A stretch of 42,132 nt of DNA, from the NCBI GenBank assembly GCA_013203595.1, contig JABMNT010000101.1, positions 1 through 42,132 of the forward strand. Direction: 5' to 3'. Under the pieces are notes generated by a model. It saw nothing but the letters and a program-made list of their open reading frames with translations. It searched no databases and was not told the origin of the DNA. This DNA comes from Rhodospirillales bacterium. Lineage in GTDB: Bacteria; Pseudomonadota; Alphaproteobacteria; Rhodospirillales; Casp-alpha2. A program made the position numbers and the translations under genes. Shown one piece after another: positions 1 to 8,228 of the stretch. The number at the start of each line of letters is the position of its first letter. Within the stretch, counting starts at the first letter, position 1.

Positions 1-143
1 AAGGTGATATGCGCCTGCTGCCAATCCAGATCGGTTTTCAGCAGTTCGAAAATCTCTGCGCTTTCATCCGCCGAATAGGCCTGAGGGAAACAGAAAATAT
101 CGGCTTGTGGGGCGGGGTACTGAATTGGGTTTGTATCGGGCAT
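1..143 (-). CDS. AlkB-like 2OG-Fe(II) dioxygenase, N-terminal fragment
   Basis: The first 47 codons of a minus-strand gene are visible, starting at ATG 143 and running off the left edge. The translation begins MPDTNPIQYP and contains a stretch of the type FPQAYSADESAEIFELLKTD followed by LDWQQAHIT. This resembles the N-terminus of AlkB-family dioxygenases, where a short strand is followed by a helix (xEADxLFxxL) and a W-Q-Q segment; family members oxidatively remove alkyl groups from DNA or RNA bases. The catalytic HxD...H residues lie outside the window, so the assignment rests on N-terminal pattern alone. It reads in the same direction as the sec genes, but a 145-base gap suggests its own promoter. 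Confidence 0.5.
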   Translation of the reverse strand, partial: MPDTNPIQYPAPQADIFCFPQAYSADESAEIFELLKTDLDWQQAHIT

Positions 144-288
144 TTTATATTCCAAACATACTCTGAGTGAATCGCCCCGAATTTCCTGTCTGAAAAAGCG
201 GTCCGGTTTGTGGCTAACAGCGGGCAATTTTCAACGTCAATAAGACATTTCCCACATTCTGTGAGAACCAGCCGCTGACCTGCCGCCT

Positions 289-672
289 TCAGTCAACCGC
301 GATCAGTGCCGCCATGACCTGGCGTTCTTCGTTGAGCAGGACATTCAGGGTCCGGCAGGCAGCCCCGGTATCCATCCATTCCAGCACCGCCCCCTGCGCC
401 TTCAGGCCGGCCCGCAGGTCCTTTGGCGGGGCGGTGAATTTGGCACCGCAACCGATCAGCACGATACCCACCGGAAATTCATCGGCGAACAGCGGCTGCA
501 GGCTTTCCAGGGTGATGTCCGCAGGCCGGGTAACCGGCCAGGCCACAGAGCTTTCGGCCATGACCAGGACCGAGGACAGAAAGGAGATCCCGGCAATGCG
601 AAAGCCGCCGCCGCCATATCTCTGGATGACCTGACGGCCGGGCGCGGTAACCGGGGTAATATCCAGCGACAT
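289..672 (-). CDS. Mth938-like (DUF498) protein, NDUFAF3 family
   Basis: A 127-residue soluble protein starting at ATG 672, six bases after the secF stop and so almost certainly translated from the sec mRNA. It has the single-domain Mth938/NDUFAF3 layout: an early IQRYGGGGFRIAG segment, a central strand-turn, then VGIVLIGCGAKF followed by a helix and an EWMDTGAACRTLNVL segment ending in a helix. In mitochondria the homologue NDUFAF3 helps assemble respiratory complex I; the bacterial role is not established. Genes of this family commonly follow secF in alphaproteobacteria, which supports the call. Length is normal for the family. Confidence 0.8.
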   Translation of the reverse strand: MSLDITPVTAPGRQVIQRYGGGGFRIAGISFLSSVLVMAESSVAWPVTRPADITLESLQPLFADEFPVGIVLIGCGAKFTAPPKDLRAGLKAQGAVLEWMDTGAACRTLNVLLNEERQVMAALIAVD

Positions 673-678
673 GACCGG

Positions 679-1620
679 TTACGGCGTTTTCGGGGCGTCT
701 TCTACGGTTTCGCCGACCAGTGTACCGCGGCGTTGAATGTTCAAATTCAAAAGGATCGGCACGGCCAGGCAAATCGATGAATAAGTGCCGATCAGGACAC
801 CCCAGATCATGGCAAAGCTGAAATCGCGGATCACCGCGCCACCCAGAAAATACAGAGCCAGCAGGGCGATCAGGGTGGTGACCGAGGTGATGACGGTGCG
901 CGACAGGGTTTCGTTGATGGAATTGTTGAGGATTTCCGGCAATGGCATCTTCTTGTATTTGCGCAGATTCTCACGCACCCGGTCGAACACAACCACCGTA
1001 TCATTGATTGAATAGCCGGCGATGGTCAGCACTGCCGCCACGGTCGACAGGTTAAACTCCAGCCCGAACAGGGCGAAGATACCGATTGTTGAAATCACAT
1101 CATGGCCGAGGGCGACAACGGCTCCGAAACCAAACTGCCATTCAAAGCGGAACCAGATGTAGACCAGAATGGCGAGAATCGCCAAACCGACAGCCATCAG
1201 GCCATCCACGAACAGTTCGTTGGAGACCTTGGGACCGACAAATTCCGTGCGTCGGTATTCAACACCGGCACCGAGCGCCTGTTTGACCTGGGCAACGGCC
1301 TCCTGCTGGGCTTTTTCGTCGCCATCCTGACGCTGGATGCGGATCAGCACGTCGGTCGGCTGGCCAAATTCCTGCAGCGCAATCTCACCCAGTCCCAGAT
1401 CACCCAACTGCTTGCGCATGGCGGCAATGTTGGCGGCCTTTTCGGTGCGCACCTCAAGCATGATGCCGCCCTTGAAATCAATGCCGTAATTAAGCCCCTT
1501 GCCCATAAACAGGACGATCGAGGTCAGCACCAGCAGGATGGAGAAGGCAAAGAACAGCTTCCGTTTGGGAATGAAGGCCAGGTTTACGTCTGCCGGTATC
1601 AGGTTCAAGCCACGCAGCAT
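679..1620 (-). CDS. secF: Protein translocase subunit SecF
   Basis: SecF pairs with SecD in the inner membrane and uses the proton gradient to pull proteins through SecYEG after SecA-driven translocation. The protein has an N-terminal membrane helix, a periplasmic P1-like domain opening with GIDFKGG, and five further helices in the C-terminal half, including the conserved AGYSINDTVVVFDRVREN segment. I place the start at ATG 1620 (MLRGLNLIP), seven bases after AGGAG; a second ATG at 1623 and a longer open frame upstream overlap secD without a better ribosome site. The product is 313 residues, normal for SecF. It begins 10 bases after the secD stop, so the two are cotranslated. Confidence 0.96.
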   Translation of the reverse strand: MLRGLNLIPADVNLAFIPKRKLFFAFSILLVLTSIVLFMGKGLNYGIDFKGGIMLEVRTEKAANIAAMRKQLGDLGLGEIALQEFGQPTDVLIRIQRQDGDEKAQQEAVAQVKQALGAGVEYRRTEFVGPKVSNELFVDGLMAVGLAILAILVYIWFRFEWQFGFGAVVALGHDVISTIGIFALFGLEFNLSTVAAVLTIAGYSINDTVVVFDRVRENLRKYKKMPLPEILNNSINETLSRTVITSVTTLIALLALYFLGGAVIRDFSFAMIWGVLIGTYSSICLAVPILLNLNIQRRGTLVGETVEDAPKTP

Positions 1621-1630
1621 CATCTTACTC

Positions 1631-3199
1631 CTATATGGGCAGTTCTTTGGGGTTGGTCCGGCGCAGCCAGATGATAACAAACAGGCGGGTCAGCATGATT
1701 GCGGTAAACATCGAGGTCACAATACCTATCCCGAGCGTCACGGCAAAACCCTTGATCGGGCCGGAGCCAAATACAAACAGCAGGGCTGCGGCAATCAAAG
1801 TGGTCACATTGGCGTCGATAATCGTTGTCAGGGCGCGGCTGTAACCGGCATCAATGGCCGATACCGGTCCCCTGCCCAGCCGCACTTCCTCACGGATGCG
1901 CTCGAAAATCAGCACGTTGGCATCAACCGCCATGCCGATGGTCAGCACAATGCCGGCAATACCCGGCAAAGTCAGGGTCGCCTGCAGGGCCGACAATCCG
2001 CCGAGGATCAGGATCATATTGATGATCAGTGCGGCGTCGGCCATCAGGCCAAACCGCCCATAAGCAATGGCCATGAAGACAACAACCAAAATCATGCCCA
2101 GAATACTGGCGATTTTACCGGCGGAAATGGAATCCGCACCCAGTCCCGGTCCGACCGAACGTTCTTCCAGAATAGCCAACGGTGCAGGCAGTGCACCGGC
2201 GCGCAGCAGCAGCGCCAGGTCGGTCGCCTCCTGAAAGGTGAAGTTGCCGCTGATCTGGCCACTGCCGCCCAAAATAGGCTCGCGAATGACCGGATCACTG
2301 ATCACCTTGCCGTCGAGGACAATGGCAAACGGGCGGTTGACGTTGGCTGCGGTTGCGGCGCCGAATTTTTTCGATCCGCGCGAATTAAAGCGGAAGGTGA
2401 CAACCGGCTGGCCGGACTGGCTGTCGGTACTGGGTTGCGAATCCACCAGATCCTCGCCCGATACCATAACCCGCTTCTTGATCAGGACCTGGCCAAATCC
2501 CTGGGTCGGGTCAACACGGGGCAACAAACTGGCACCCGGCGGCACCCGCCCCCGGATCGCGTCATCGAGGCGGTCATCGGTCAAATGGAAGCTCATCTTG
2601 GCGGTCTTGCCAAGCAGGGCCTTGATCCGTTCCGGGTCCTTGACGCCCGGCAGCTGAACCAGAATGCGGTCATCTCCCTGGCGCTGGATGGTCGGCTCGC
2701 GGGTTCCGGTTTCGTCGATGCGCCGGCGCACGATCTCGACGGACTGCTGCATCGCTGCGTTGCGGCGATCGGCGATTTCCCGGTCGGTCATCTCCACAAG
2801 AATTGTATTGTTGTCCACGGACACGTCAGACTGGGCGGCGATGGCGCGCACCAGGGTGCGGGCCTGGTCAGTTTCATCGGCCTTGCGAATGGTCACCTTG
2901 ACGGCACTGGTGCCACTGACACCCAGACCCGTGTAGTTGATTTTGGCTTTACGCAGTTCAATACGGACATCGTCAACCAGAGTTTCCAACTGCTCTCTGA
3001 TCACCGCATTGATTTCCACTTCAAGCAAAAGGTGTGATCCACCCTGCAGATCGAGGCCCAGGTTGACATGTTTGTGGGGCAACCAGTCGGGCAAGGAGGC
3101 GAGCGTGCTTTCCTTGAAAAAGTTAGGCAACGAGAAGGCAAGGCCGAACAGACATACCAGCAGTACCATAATTGTTTTCGTTTTGGAAAAATAGACCAT
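1631..3199 (-). CDS. secD: Protein translocase subunit SecD
   Basis: SecD forms the SecDF complex that assists export of unfolded proteins. The 522-residue product has a first membrane helix (about 9-26), the diagnostic LGLDLQGGSHLLLEV segment (about 47-61), a large periplasmic domain with the P1 head, and five helices after residue 350, including an AVDANVLIFERIREE motif typical of the SecD/SecF RND fold. The ATG at 3199 has AGGCGAGGG upstream. It lies between yajC and secF, the classic order. Its length is somewhat shorter than E. coli SecD but usual for alphaproteobacteria. Confidence 0.97.
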   Translation of the reverse strand: MVYFSKTKTIMVLLVCLFGLAFSLPNFFKESTLASLPDWLPHKHVNLGLDLQGGSHLLLEVEINAVIREQLETLVDDVRIELRKAKINYTGLGVSGTSAVKVTIRKADETDQARTLVRAIAAQSDVSVDNNTILVEMTDREIADRRNAAMQQSVEIVRRRIDETGTREPTIQRQGDDRILVQLPGVKDPERIKALLGKTAKMSFHLTDDRLDDAIRGRVPPGASLLPRVDPTQGFGQVLIKKRVMVSGEDLVDSQPSTDSQSGQPVVTFRFNSRGSKKFGAATAANVNRPFAIVLDGKVISDPVIREPILGGSGQISGNFTFQEATDLALLLRAGALPAPLAILEERSVGPGLGADSISAGKIASILGMILVVVFMAIAYGRFGLMADAALIINMILILGGLSALQATLTLPGIAGIVLTIGMAVDANVLIFERIREEVRLGRGPVSAIDAGYSRALTTIIDANVTTLIAAALLFVFGSGPIKGFAVTLGIGIVTSMFTAIMLTRLFVIIWLRRTNPKELPI

Positions 3200-3228
3200 C
3201 GCCCTCGCCTTTTCTTCAGTCTTTTTAG

Positions 3229-3801
3229 TTATTTGTCGTCGTTTGCGGGCGCCGGAGCATCGCTTGACCCGGCACTCTCGGGACCATCATTTGATGCCGG
3301 CGCTTCTGGTGCTGCCGGTTTTTTCCGGGCCCGTGCGGCCCGCGGGGCTTTTTTCGGGGCTTCCTCGGCTTCGGCCTCGGGTGCGGTTTCTGCAGCCGGT
3401 GCCTGTTTGCTGCCAAAAAATCCGCTTAGCATGCCGACAATACCGGTGCTTTTGCTGACACCGGCGTCATTGGCTGCGGCTGAAACCGGGCCTGTTTTAT
3501 TGAGAACTGCCGAGACCAGTTCGCGCCGCACTTTGACTTTGACGTCTTTGGCGATCTCGACCGTGACGATATGATCGTCATCGACCTTGGATATGGTGCC
3601 CATGATGCCACCGCCGGTGACGATCTTGTCACCGCGGCGAATATCGGCGAGCATCGCCTTGTGATCCTTCATTTTCTTTTGCTGCGGACGAATCAGCAGA
3701 AAATAGAAAACCACGAAAATCAGAACCAGTGGCAACAACGCTTCGAGACCGCCGCCGCCAGTGGCGCCGCCGGCTCGTGCATATGCAGGTGAAACAAACA
3801 T
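3229..3801 (-). CDS. yajC: Preprotein translocase accessory subunit YajC
   Basis: YajC is a small membrane protein found with SecDF. A single helix (about residues 19-37) ends in the diagnostic LLIRPQQKKMKDH, followed by the soluble domain with GDKIVTGGGIMGTI. ATG 3801 is chosen because AGGAG lies six bases upstream; a TTG at 3804 is in frame but too close to that site. The product is 190 residues, well above the usual 100-120, because of a C-terminal tail rich in Ala, Pro, Lys and Glu from about residue 130 on, probably disordered. It is the first gene of the sec operon and has a promoter-like sequence just upstream. Confidence 0.95.
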   Translation of the reverse strand: MFVSPAYARAGGATGGGGLEALLPLVLIFVVFYFLLIRPQQKKMKDHKAMLADIRRGDKIVTGGGIMGTISKVDDDHIVTVEIAKDVKVKVRRELVSAVLNKTGPVSAAANDAGVSKSTGIVGMLSGFFGSKQAPAAETAPEAEAEEAPKKAPRAARARKKPAAPEAPASNDGPESAGSSDAPAPANDDK

Positions 3802-3851
3802 CAAAAACTCCTAAATCCGGGCCAACGGGCCGCCTGAAAATTCCGTTGCGG

Positions 3852-3879
3852 ACTATACCTGTCGCGCCCCAAGTTGCAA
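3852..3879 (-). promoter_or_regulatory. Candidate sigma-70 promoter of the yajC-secDF operon
   Basis: Reading the minus strand, TTGCAA (3879-3874) and TATAGT (3857-3852) are separated by 16 bases. The start site would fall about 45 bases before the yajC ATG. Both hexamers are close to consensus and there is no competing gene in this 209-base divergent gap. Confidence 0.5.
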
Positions 3880-3973
3880 TCGTAAACAATCCGTATACCG
3901 CCTTCTCTTCCATATGGCAGCGAATTTCAGGACTGCCAGCACCGATATTCTCAATGCCGTCGACTTCTATCGA

Positions 3974-4002
3974 TTGACGATGCCGCTCCGGGTGCCTAAT
4001 CT
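3974..4002 (+). promoter_or_regulatory. Candidate promoter giving a near-leaderless mRNA for the DUF815 ATPase
   Basis: TTGACG (3974-3979) and TAATCT (3997-4002) are 17 bases apart. Transcription would start at about 4008-4011, on or next to the ATG at 4011, and no Shine-Dalgarno sequence is present before that ATG. The sequence therefore suggests a leaderless or nearly leaderless message. Confidence 0.45.
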
Positions 4003-4010
4003 CCGCCGCC

Positions 4011-4877
4011 ATGACTGATACTGATAAACTTATTCCCTTGTTGGAACGCATTGCCACCAGCCTCGAACGGATGGCCCCGGCAGTCACGCAACCGTCTGAT
4101 CTCAATGCAGCCGACGCCTTCGTCTGGCATTCCGATCCTGATTTTCTGGAACCGATCGCGGCCGTCAACCGGGTCGAACTGGCGCTGCTCAAGGGCATCA
4201 ACCGGCAAACCGATCTGCTGGCCGACAATACGCAGCGCTTTGCCGATGGTTTTGCCGCCAACAATGCCCTGTTGTGGGGGGCCCGCGGTACCGGCAAAAG
4301 CTCGCTGGTGAAGGCGGTTCACGCCGATATCAATGAAAAATCTCCGGGAATTCTGGCCCTGGTCGAAATTCACCGCGAAGATATCCCTTCCCTGCCGCGA
4401 CTGCTGTCGCTTTTGCGCAAATCAGACCGCCGCTGCCTGCTGTTCTGCGACGATTTATCCTTTGATAGCCAGGATGACACCTATAAATCTTTGAAAGGTG
4501 TGCTTGAAGGCGGCATCGAAGGCCGCCCGTCCAACGTCTTGTTTTATGCCACATCCAACCGCCGCCACCTGATGGCGCGGGACATGATCGAGAATGAACG
4601 CTCAACCGCGATCCATACTTCCGAGGCGGTTGAGGAAAAAGTATCGCTGTCGGACCGCTTCGGCCTGTGGCTTGGCTTTCATAATTGCGACCAGAACACC
4701 TATTTTGCGATCATCGAAGGTTATGCGGAGCGCTTTGGCCTGAACGATCCGGCCATCGATCTGCGGGCCGAAGCCCTCGAATGGACAGTGACCCGGGGCT
4801 CGCGGTCCGGGCGGGTGGCCTGGCAGTATATCCAGGACCTGGCCGGGCGTCTGGGCAAGAATCTGGAACTGGGCTAA
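4011..4877 (+). CDS. DUF815-family AAA+ ATP-binding protein
   Basis: A 288-residue P-loop ATPase of the DUF815 type, a family found next to yajC/secDF in many alphaproteobacteria but with no settled function. Walker A is GARGTGKS (90-97), Walker B is CLLFCDD (142-148), and an arginine-bearing ATSNRRHL segment (180-187) matches the sensor-1 region of AAA+ proteins. [10 protein letters not shown] segment (215-223) and a C-terminal helical lid with RSGRVAWQY (265-273) follow. The N-terminal 85 residues are helical and include [11 protein letters not shown], possibly a short coiled coil. It leads the plus-strand operon with nadB eight bases downstream. Its substrate or partner cannot be told from the sequence. 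Confidence 0.85.
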   Translation: MTDTDKLIPLLERIATSLERMAPAVTQPSDLNAADAFVWHSDPDFLEPIAAVNRVELALLKGINRQTDLLADNTQRFADGFAANNALLWGARGTGKSSLVKAVHADINEKSPGILALVEIHREDIPSLPRLLSLLRKSDRRCLLFCDDLSFDSQDDTYKSLKGVLEGGIEGRPSNVLFYATSNRRHLMARDMIENERSTAIHTSEAVEEKVSLSDRFGLWLGFHNCDQNTYFAIIEGYAERFGLNDPAIDLRAEALEWTVTRGSRSGRVAWQYIQDLAGRLGKNLELG

Positions 4878-4885
4878 GGCATGTG

Positions 4886-6493
4886 ATGACCCATTCAAAC
4901 CGCTTTGATGTGTTGGTAATCGGCAGTGGCGCTGCCGGTCTGGGGGTTGCCCTGGAACTGCCATCGCATCTGCGGGTCGGGGTGCTGACAAAAAATGCCC
5001 TGGAGGAAAGCAATACCTATTACGCTCAGGGCGGTATTGCCGCGGTCCTTGATGAAACCGATAGCGTCGATGCCCATGTCGCCGACACCCTGGTTGCCGG
5101 TGCCGGCCTGTGCGATGAAGCGGCGGTGCGGTTTATCGTTGAACATGGGCGTGCCGCAATTGAGCGGCTGGTTGCCTTTGGTGTCGGTTTTTCCCAGGAG
5201 GACGGCCCGGACGGCGGCCAGATCCCGCATCTGACCCAGGAAGGCGGCCATTCGCACCGGCGCATCGTCCATGCCGCTGATGCCACCGGCAGGGAAGTTG
5301 AAATGACTCTGGTGGAACGGGTCAGGGAGCGCCCCAATGTTGAAATTCTCGAGCAACATATTGCCGTCGACCTGATCCGCGAAACCCTGCCCAGCGGCCG
5401 CCGTGGCCGCTGCATCGGTGCCTATGCCCTGAACACCCGCGAAGGAACTGTTCATACCTACAGTGCCCGCTCAACGGTTATTGCGTCGGGCGGCGCCTGC
5501 AAGGTTTATCTCTATACTTCGAATCCCGATGGCGCCACCGGTGACGGGGTGTCCATGGCCTGGCGGGCCGGCTGTCGGGTCGCCAACATGGAATTTACCC
5601 AGTTTCACCCGACCTGCCTGTTTCATCCCGATGCCAAGTCCTTTTTGATCACCGAAGCGGTGCGCGGCGAAGGCGGCAGATTGTTGCTGCCCGACGGCAC
5701 GCGGTTCATGGATCAGTTCCATGCCCAGGCGGAACTGGCGCCGCGCGACGTTGTTGCCCGCGCTATCGACCATGAAATGAAACGGCTCGGTGTTGACTGT
5801 CTGTATCTGGACATCTCCCATAAGCCGGAAGCCTTCATTCTCGAGCATTTCCCGACCGTCCATGGCCGTTGCCTGGAGTTTGGCATCGATATGACCAAAG
5901 AGCCGCTGCCGATCGTGCCGGCGGCGCATTACAGCTGTGGCGGGGTGATGACCGACCTGCACGGGCTCACCGATATCGAGGGGCTGTATGCGGCAGGCGA
6001 AGTAGCCTATACGGGCCTGCACGGGGCCAACCGGATGGCGTCCAACTCGTTGCTGGAATGTCTGGTGCTGTCGACCGCCGTGGCCCAGGATATCGTCTCG
6101 AAACTGCCCGAAACCCCGGAACCGCCGGCCATCCTGCCGTGGGATGACAGTTGGGTCCGCGAAGCCGACGAGGAAGTGGTGGTGTCCCATAACTGGGAGG
6201 AACTGCGCCGCTTCATGTGGGATTATGTGGGCATTGTGCGGACCACCAAGCGGCTGGAGCGGGCGAAACACCGGATCGATCTGCTGCTTTCCGAAATTAC
6301 TGAATACTACAGTAACTTCCAGATCACCGGCGACATGCTGGAACTGCGCAATCTGGCCGTTGTCGCCGACCTGATCATCCGCTCGGCGATGATGCGGACC
6401 GAAAGCCGCGGCCTGCATTTCACCCTGGATTATCCCGATATCGACAAGTCGCGGCCGCCACAGGCAACGATTTTAACGCCGTCGCGGCGTTGA
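4886..6493 (+). CDS. nadB: L-aspartate oxidase
   Basis: NadB oxidises L-aspartate to iminoaspartate with FAD, the first step of de novo NAD synthesis; NadA then makes quinolinate. The 535-residue protein begins with the dinucleotide fold VIGSGAAG (11-18) and carries the flavoprotein and substrate-site segments [34 protein letters not shown] and [13 protein letters not shown], ending with the helical C-terminal domain found in NadB and succinate dehydrogenase flavoproteins. I use ATG 4886; a GTG at 4883 is also possible, while a longer open frame upstream only overlaps the ATPase gene. nadA and nadC are not in the window. It forms an operon with the ATPase and the dioxygenase genes. Confidence 0.95.
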   Translation: MTHSNRFDVLVIGSGAAGLGVALELPSHLRVGVLTKNALEESNTYYAQGGIAAVLDETDSVDAHVADTLVAGAGLCDEAAVRFIVEHGRAAIERLVAFGVGFSQEDGPDGGQIPHLTQEGGHSHRRIVHAADATGREVEMTLVERVRERPNVEILEQHIAVDLIRETLPSGRRGRCIGAYALNTREGTVHTYSARSTVIASGGACKVYLYTSNPDGATGDGVSMAWRAGCRVANMEFTQFHPTCLFHPDAKSFLITEAVRGEGGRLLLPDGTRFMDQFHAQAELAPRDVVARAIDHEMKRLGVDCLYLDISHKPEAFILEHFPTVHGRCLEFGIDMTKEPLPIVPAAHYSCGGVMTDLHGLTDIEGLYAAGEVAYTGLHGANRMASNSLLECLVLSTAVAQDIVSKLPETPEPPAILPWDDSWVREADEEVVVSHNWEELRRFMWDYVGIVRTTKRLERAKHRIDLLLSEITEYYSNFQITGDMLELRNLAVVADLIIRSAMMRTESRGLHFTLDYPDIDKSRPPQATILTPSRR

Positions 6494-6503
6494 CGTGCAG
6501 GCC

Positions 6504-6878
6504 ATGCCGACACCGTCCGTCAACAGCCGGGCCAGCGGCGACAGGCTTCCCGAAACGCCGCTGTTTGACCGCAACCGCGCGCTTGCCGGCTACGCCCTCA
6601 ACAAGATGGCCAACGGTTTGTCAAAACCGGCGAACCGCCAGGCCTTCACGGATGATGAGGCGGCCTATCTGGACCGCTTCGCGCTGACGCCCGAGCAGAA
6701 GACCGCGGTGATCGCGCGGGACTGGAACGAAATGATGCGGCTCGGCGGCAATCTGTTTTATATGCTCAAAATCTCGGCCGTTGATCCCGTCGCCATGACT
6801 CGGATCGGCGCCGCGCAGGCCGGCATGGAGCATGACGATTTTTTGCGCAGGCGACTGGGAAAGACGATAAATGGCTGA
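6504..6878 (+). CDS. LigA-type alpha subunit of an extradiol dioxygenase
   Basis: A 124-residue helical protein of the LigA family, the small subunit that caps the active site of protocatechuate 4,5-dioxygenase (LigAB). Diagnostic features are LAGYALNKMANGLSKPANRQAF, which I shorten to the YALNKM and KPANR pieces, then LTPEQKTAVIARDWNEMMRLGGN and a C-terminal DFLRRR. The start is uncertain: ATG 6504 is used here, with a GTG at 6495 as the alternative; neither has a strong ribosome site, which fits coupling to nadB ten bases upstream. It overlaps ligB by eight bases, as expected for subunits made in equal amounts. Confidence 0.88.
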   Translation: MPTPSVNSRASGDRLPETPLFDRNRALAGYALNKMANGLSKPANRQAFTDDEAAYLDRFALTPEQKTAVIARDWNEMMRLGGNLFYMLKISAVDPVAMTRIGAAQAGMEHDDFLRRRLGKTING

Positions 6879-7722
6879 GATCATCGGCGGCCTCGGCACC
6901 AGCCATGTGCCATCGATTGCGGCGGCCATCGACAAGGGGCTGGCCGATACTGCCGAATGGAAACCGTTCTTTGACGGCTACCTGCCCGCCCGACAATGGA
7001 TGCTCGACCACAAACCCGACATTGCGGTGGTGATTTTCAACGATCATGGCAATGCGTTTTTCCTTGATAAAATCCCGACCCTGGCGGTCGGCGTCGCCGA
7101 CAGCTACCCGCCCATCGATGAAGGCTGGGGGCCGCGCGCCCTGCCCGACTTTGCCGGTGCCCGGGACTTTTCCTGGCATCTGGTCGATCAGCTGGTGGAA
7201 AATCACTTTGATCCGCTGGTCTGTCGGGAACTGGAGGTTGACCACGGCCTGCAGGTGCCCATGGAGCTGTTTTTTGGCCGTCCGGAGGTCTGGCCGGTGC
7301 AGGTGGTGCCCATTCTCGTCAACACGATCCAGTATCCGATCCCGACACCGCAGCGGATGTGGGACCTGGGCCGGGTACTGCGCGGGGCCATCGAAAGCTG
7401 GGCAACCCATGAAAAGGTCGTGATCCTGGGAACCGGCGGCCTGTCGCACCAGTTGCAGGGCAGCCGCGCCGGCTTTATCAACCGGCAAGCCGATCGCGCC
7501 TGGCTCGCCGAAATCGGCCCCCATCCGGACAAGTATCTGGCCATGAGCCGGGAAGACTATGTCGAGGTGTTTGGCTCCGAAGGCGCCGAACTGATCATGT
7601 GGCTGGTGATGCGCGGTGCCCTCTCGGAAACCGTCCGCACTGTGCACAGCCATTACTGCGCGCCGGTATCGATGACCGGGGCTGGTATGGTGATTCTCGA
7701 GAATGCGGTGGCCGGATCGTAA
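6871..7722 (+). CDS. LigB-type catalytic subunit of an extradiol dioxygenase (protocatechuate 4,5-dioxygenase family)
   Basis: A 283-residue class III extradiol dioxygenase that would open an aromatic diol ring next to the hydroxyls using non-heme Fe(II). The Fe ligands known in Sphingobium LigB (His12, His61, Glu242) correspond to His12 (GTSHVP), His59 (NDHGN) and Glu240 (SEGAEL), and the catalytic His195 to His193 (GGLSHQ); the constant two-residue offset makes the match convincing. The substrate may be protocatechuate, gallate or another catechol. No other genes of the 4,5-cleavage pathway (ligC, ligI, ligJ) lie nearby, so the pathway is open. It ends the nadB operon, convergent with the next gene. 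Confidence 0.88.
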   Translation: MAEIIGGLGTSHVPSIAAAIDKGLADTAEWKPFFDGYLPARQWMLDHKPDIAVVIFNDHGNAFFLDKIPTLAVGVADSYPPIDEGWGPRALPDFAGARDFSWHLVDQLVENHFDPLVCRELEVDHGLQVPMELFFGRPEVWPVQVVPILVNTIQYPIPTPQRMWDLGRVLRGAIESWATHEKVVILGTGGLSHQLQGSRAGFINRQADRAWLAEIGPHPDKYLAMSREDYVEVFGSEGAELIMWLVMRGALSETVRTVHSHYCAPVSMTGAGMVILENAVAGS

Positions 7723-7743
7723 TCCGCCAGGCCCTCAGGCGCT

Positions 7744-8121
7744 TCAAAGCTGATGGGTCGTAAACATCACGAAGCCTAGTGCCATCATCGCCAGCCAGAC
7801 TGTGTTCATCAGATAAATCAGGGTCTTGCGCATGCGGCGGTCGTGCGCATTCTGAGCCCGGTCGTGATCGCCGGCCAGCCGCTGCTGTTCGATCTGCAGG
7901 GCCAGCATCCGCACCGATGAGGCGCCGTAATCAAAATCGGCGACTGCATTGCCATCGTTGAGATCAATACGGGTCGAGACATAAAGCCCCATCAGCCCGA
8001 CCAGTGCGATGCCCAGCCAGCCGACGAAGACAAAGGCCAGCGCCGCGGCCACAACCACCAGCCCGCCAATGACGACAACGGCAAAAACCATGGAATGCAG
8101 TAATCTGCTAATGACATTCAT
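7744..8121 (-). CDS. Small membrane protein of unknown function
   Basis: A 125-residue protein I do not recognise. It has two adjacent hydrophobic segments near the N-terminus (about 11-32 and 33-48), a soluble middle of about 50 residues with the charged helix QIEQQRLAGDHDRAQNAHDRRMRKT, seen here only in part (LALQIEQQRL and HDRRMRK), and a final hydrophobic segment (about 101-121). Codon use resembles the neighbours, so it looks real. It is convergent with ligB (21 bases apart) and lies 107 bases downstream of nhaA on the same strand. Confidence 0.65.
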   Translation of the reverse strand: MNVISRLLHSMVFAVVVIGGLVVVAAALAFVFVGWLGIALVGLMGLYVSTRIDLNDGNAVADFDYGASSVRMLALQIEQQRLAGDHDRAQNAHDRRMRKTLIYLMNTVWLAMMALGFVMFTTHQL

Positions 8122-8228
8122 TTTTCATACCTGTCCCTGGACCCTCAATGCCAGTGGCGGGTGAAGCCGGGCTTTATCCATTGCCTTCCGCGGTTCGCCC
8201 CACCAGCCCGTAAACCTTTGCCCAGGTG

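Noticed and set aside
1499-3037. A 512-codon open frame on the plus strand opposite secD
   Set aside because: It lies wholly antisense to secD, its translation is rich in Gln, His and Asn without any domain pattern, and it arises from the codon bias of the real gene.
5471-6418. A 315-codon open frame on the minus strand opposite nadB
   Set aside because: It is a shadow of the well-supported nadB gene and shows no recognisable domain or ribosome site.
6766-7653. A 295-codon open frame on the minus strand opposite ligB
   Set aside because: It is antisense to a gene with every catalytic residue in place; its composition is that of a shadow frame.
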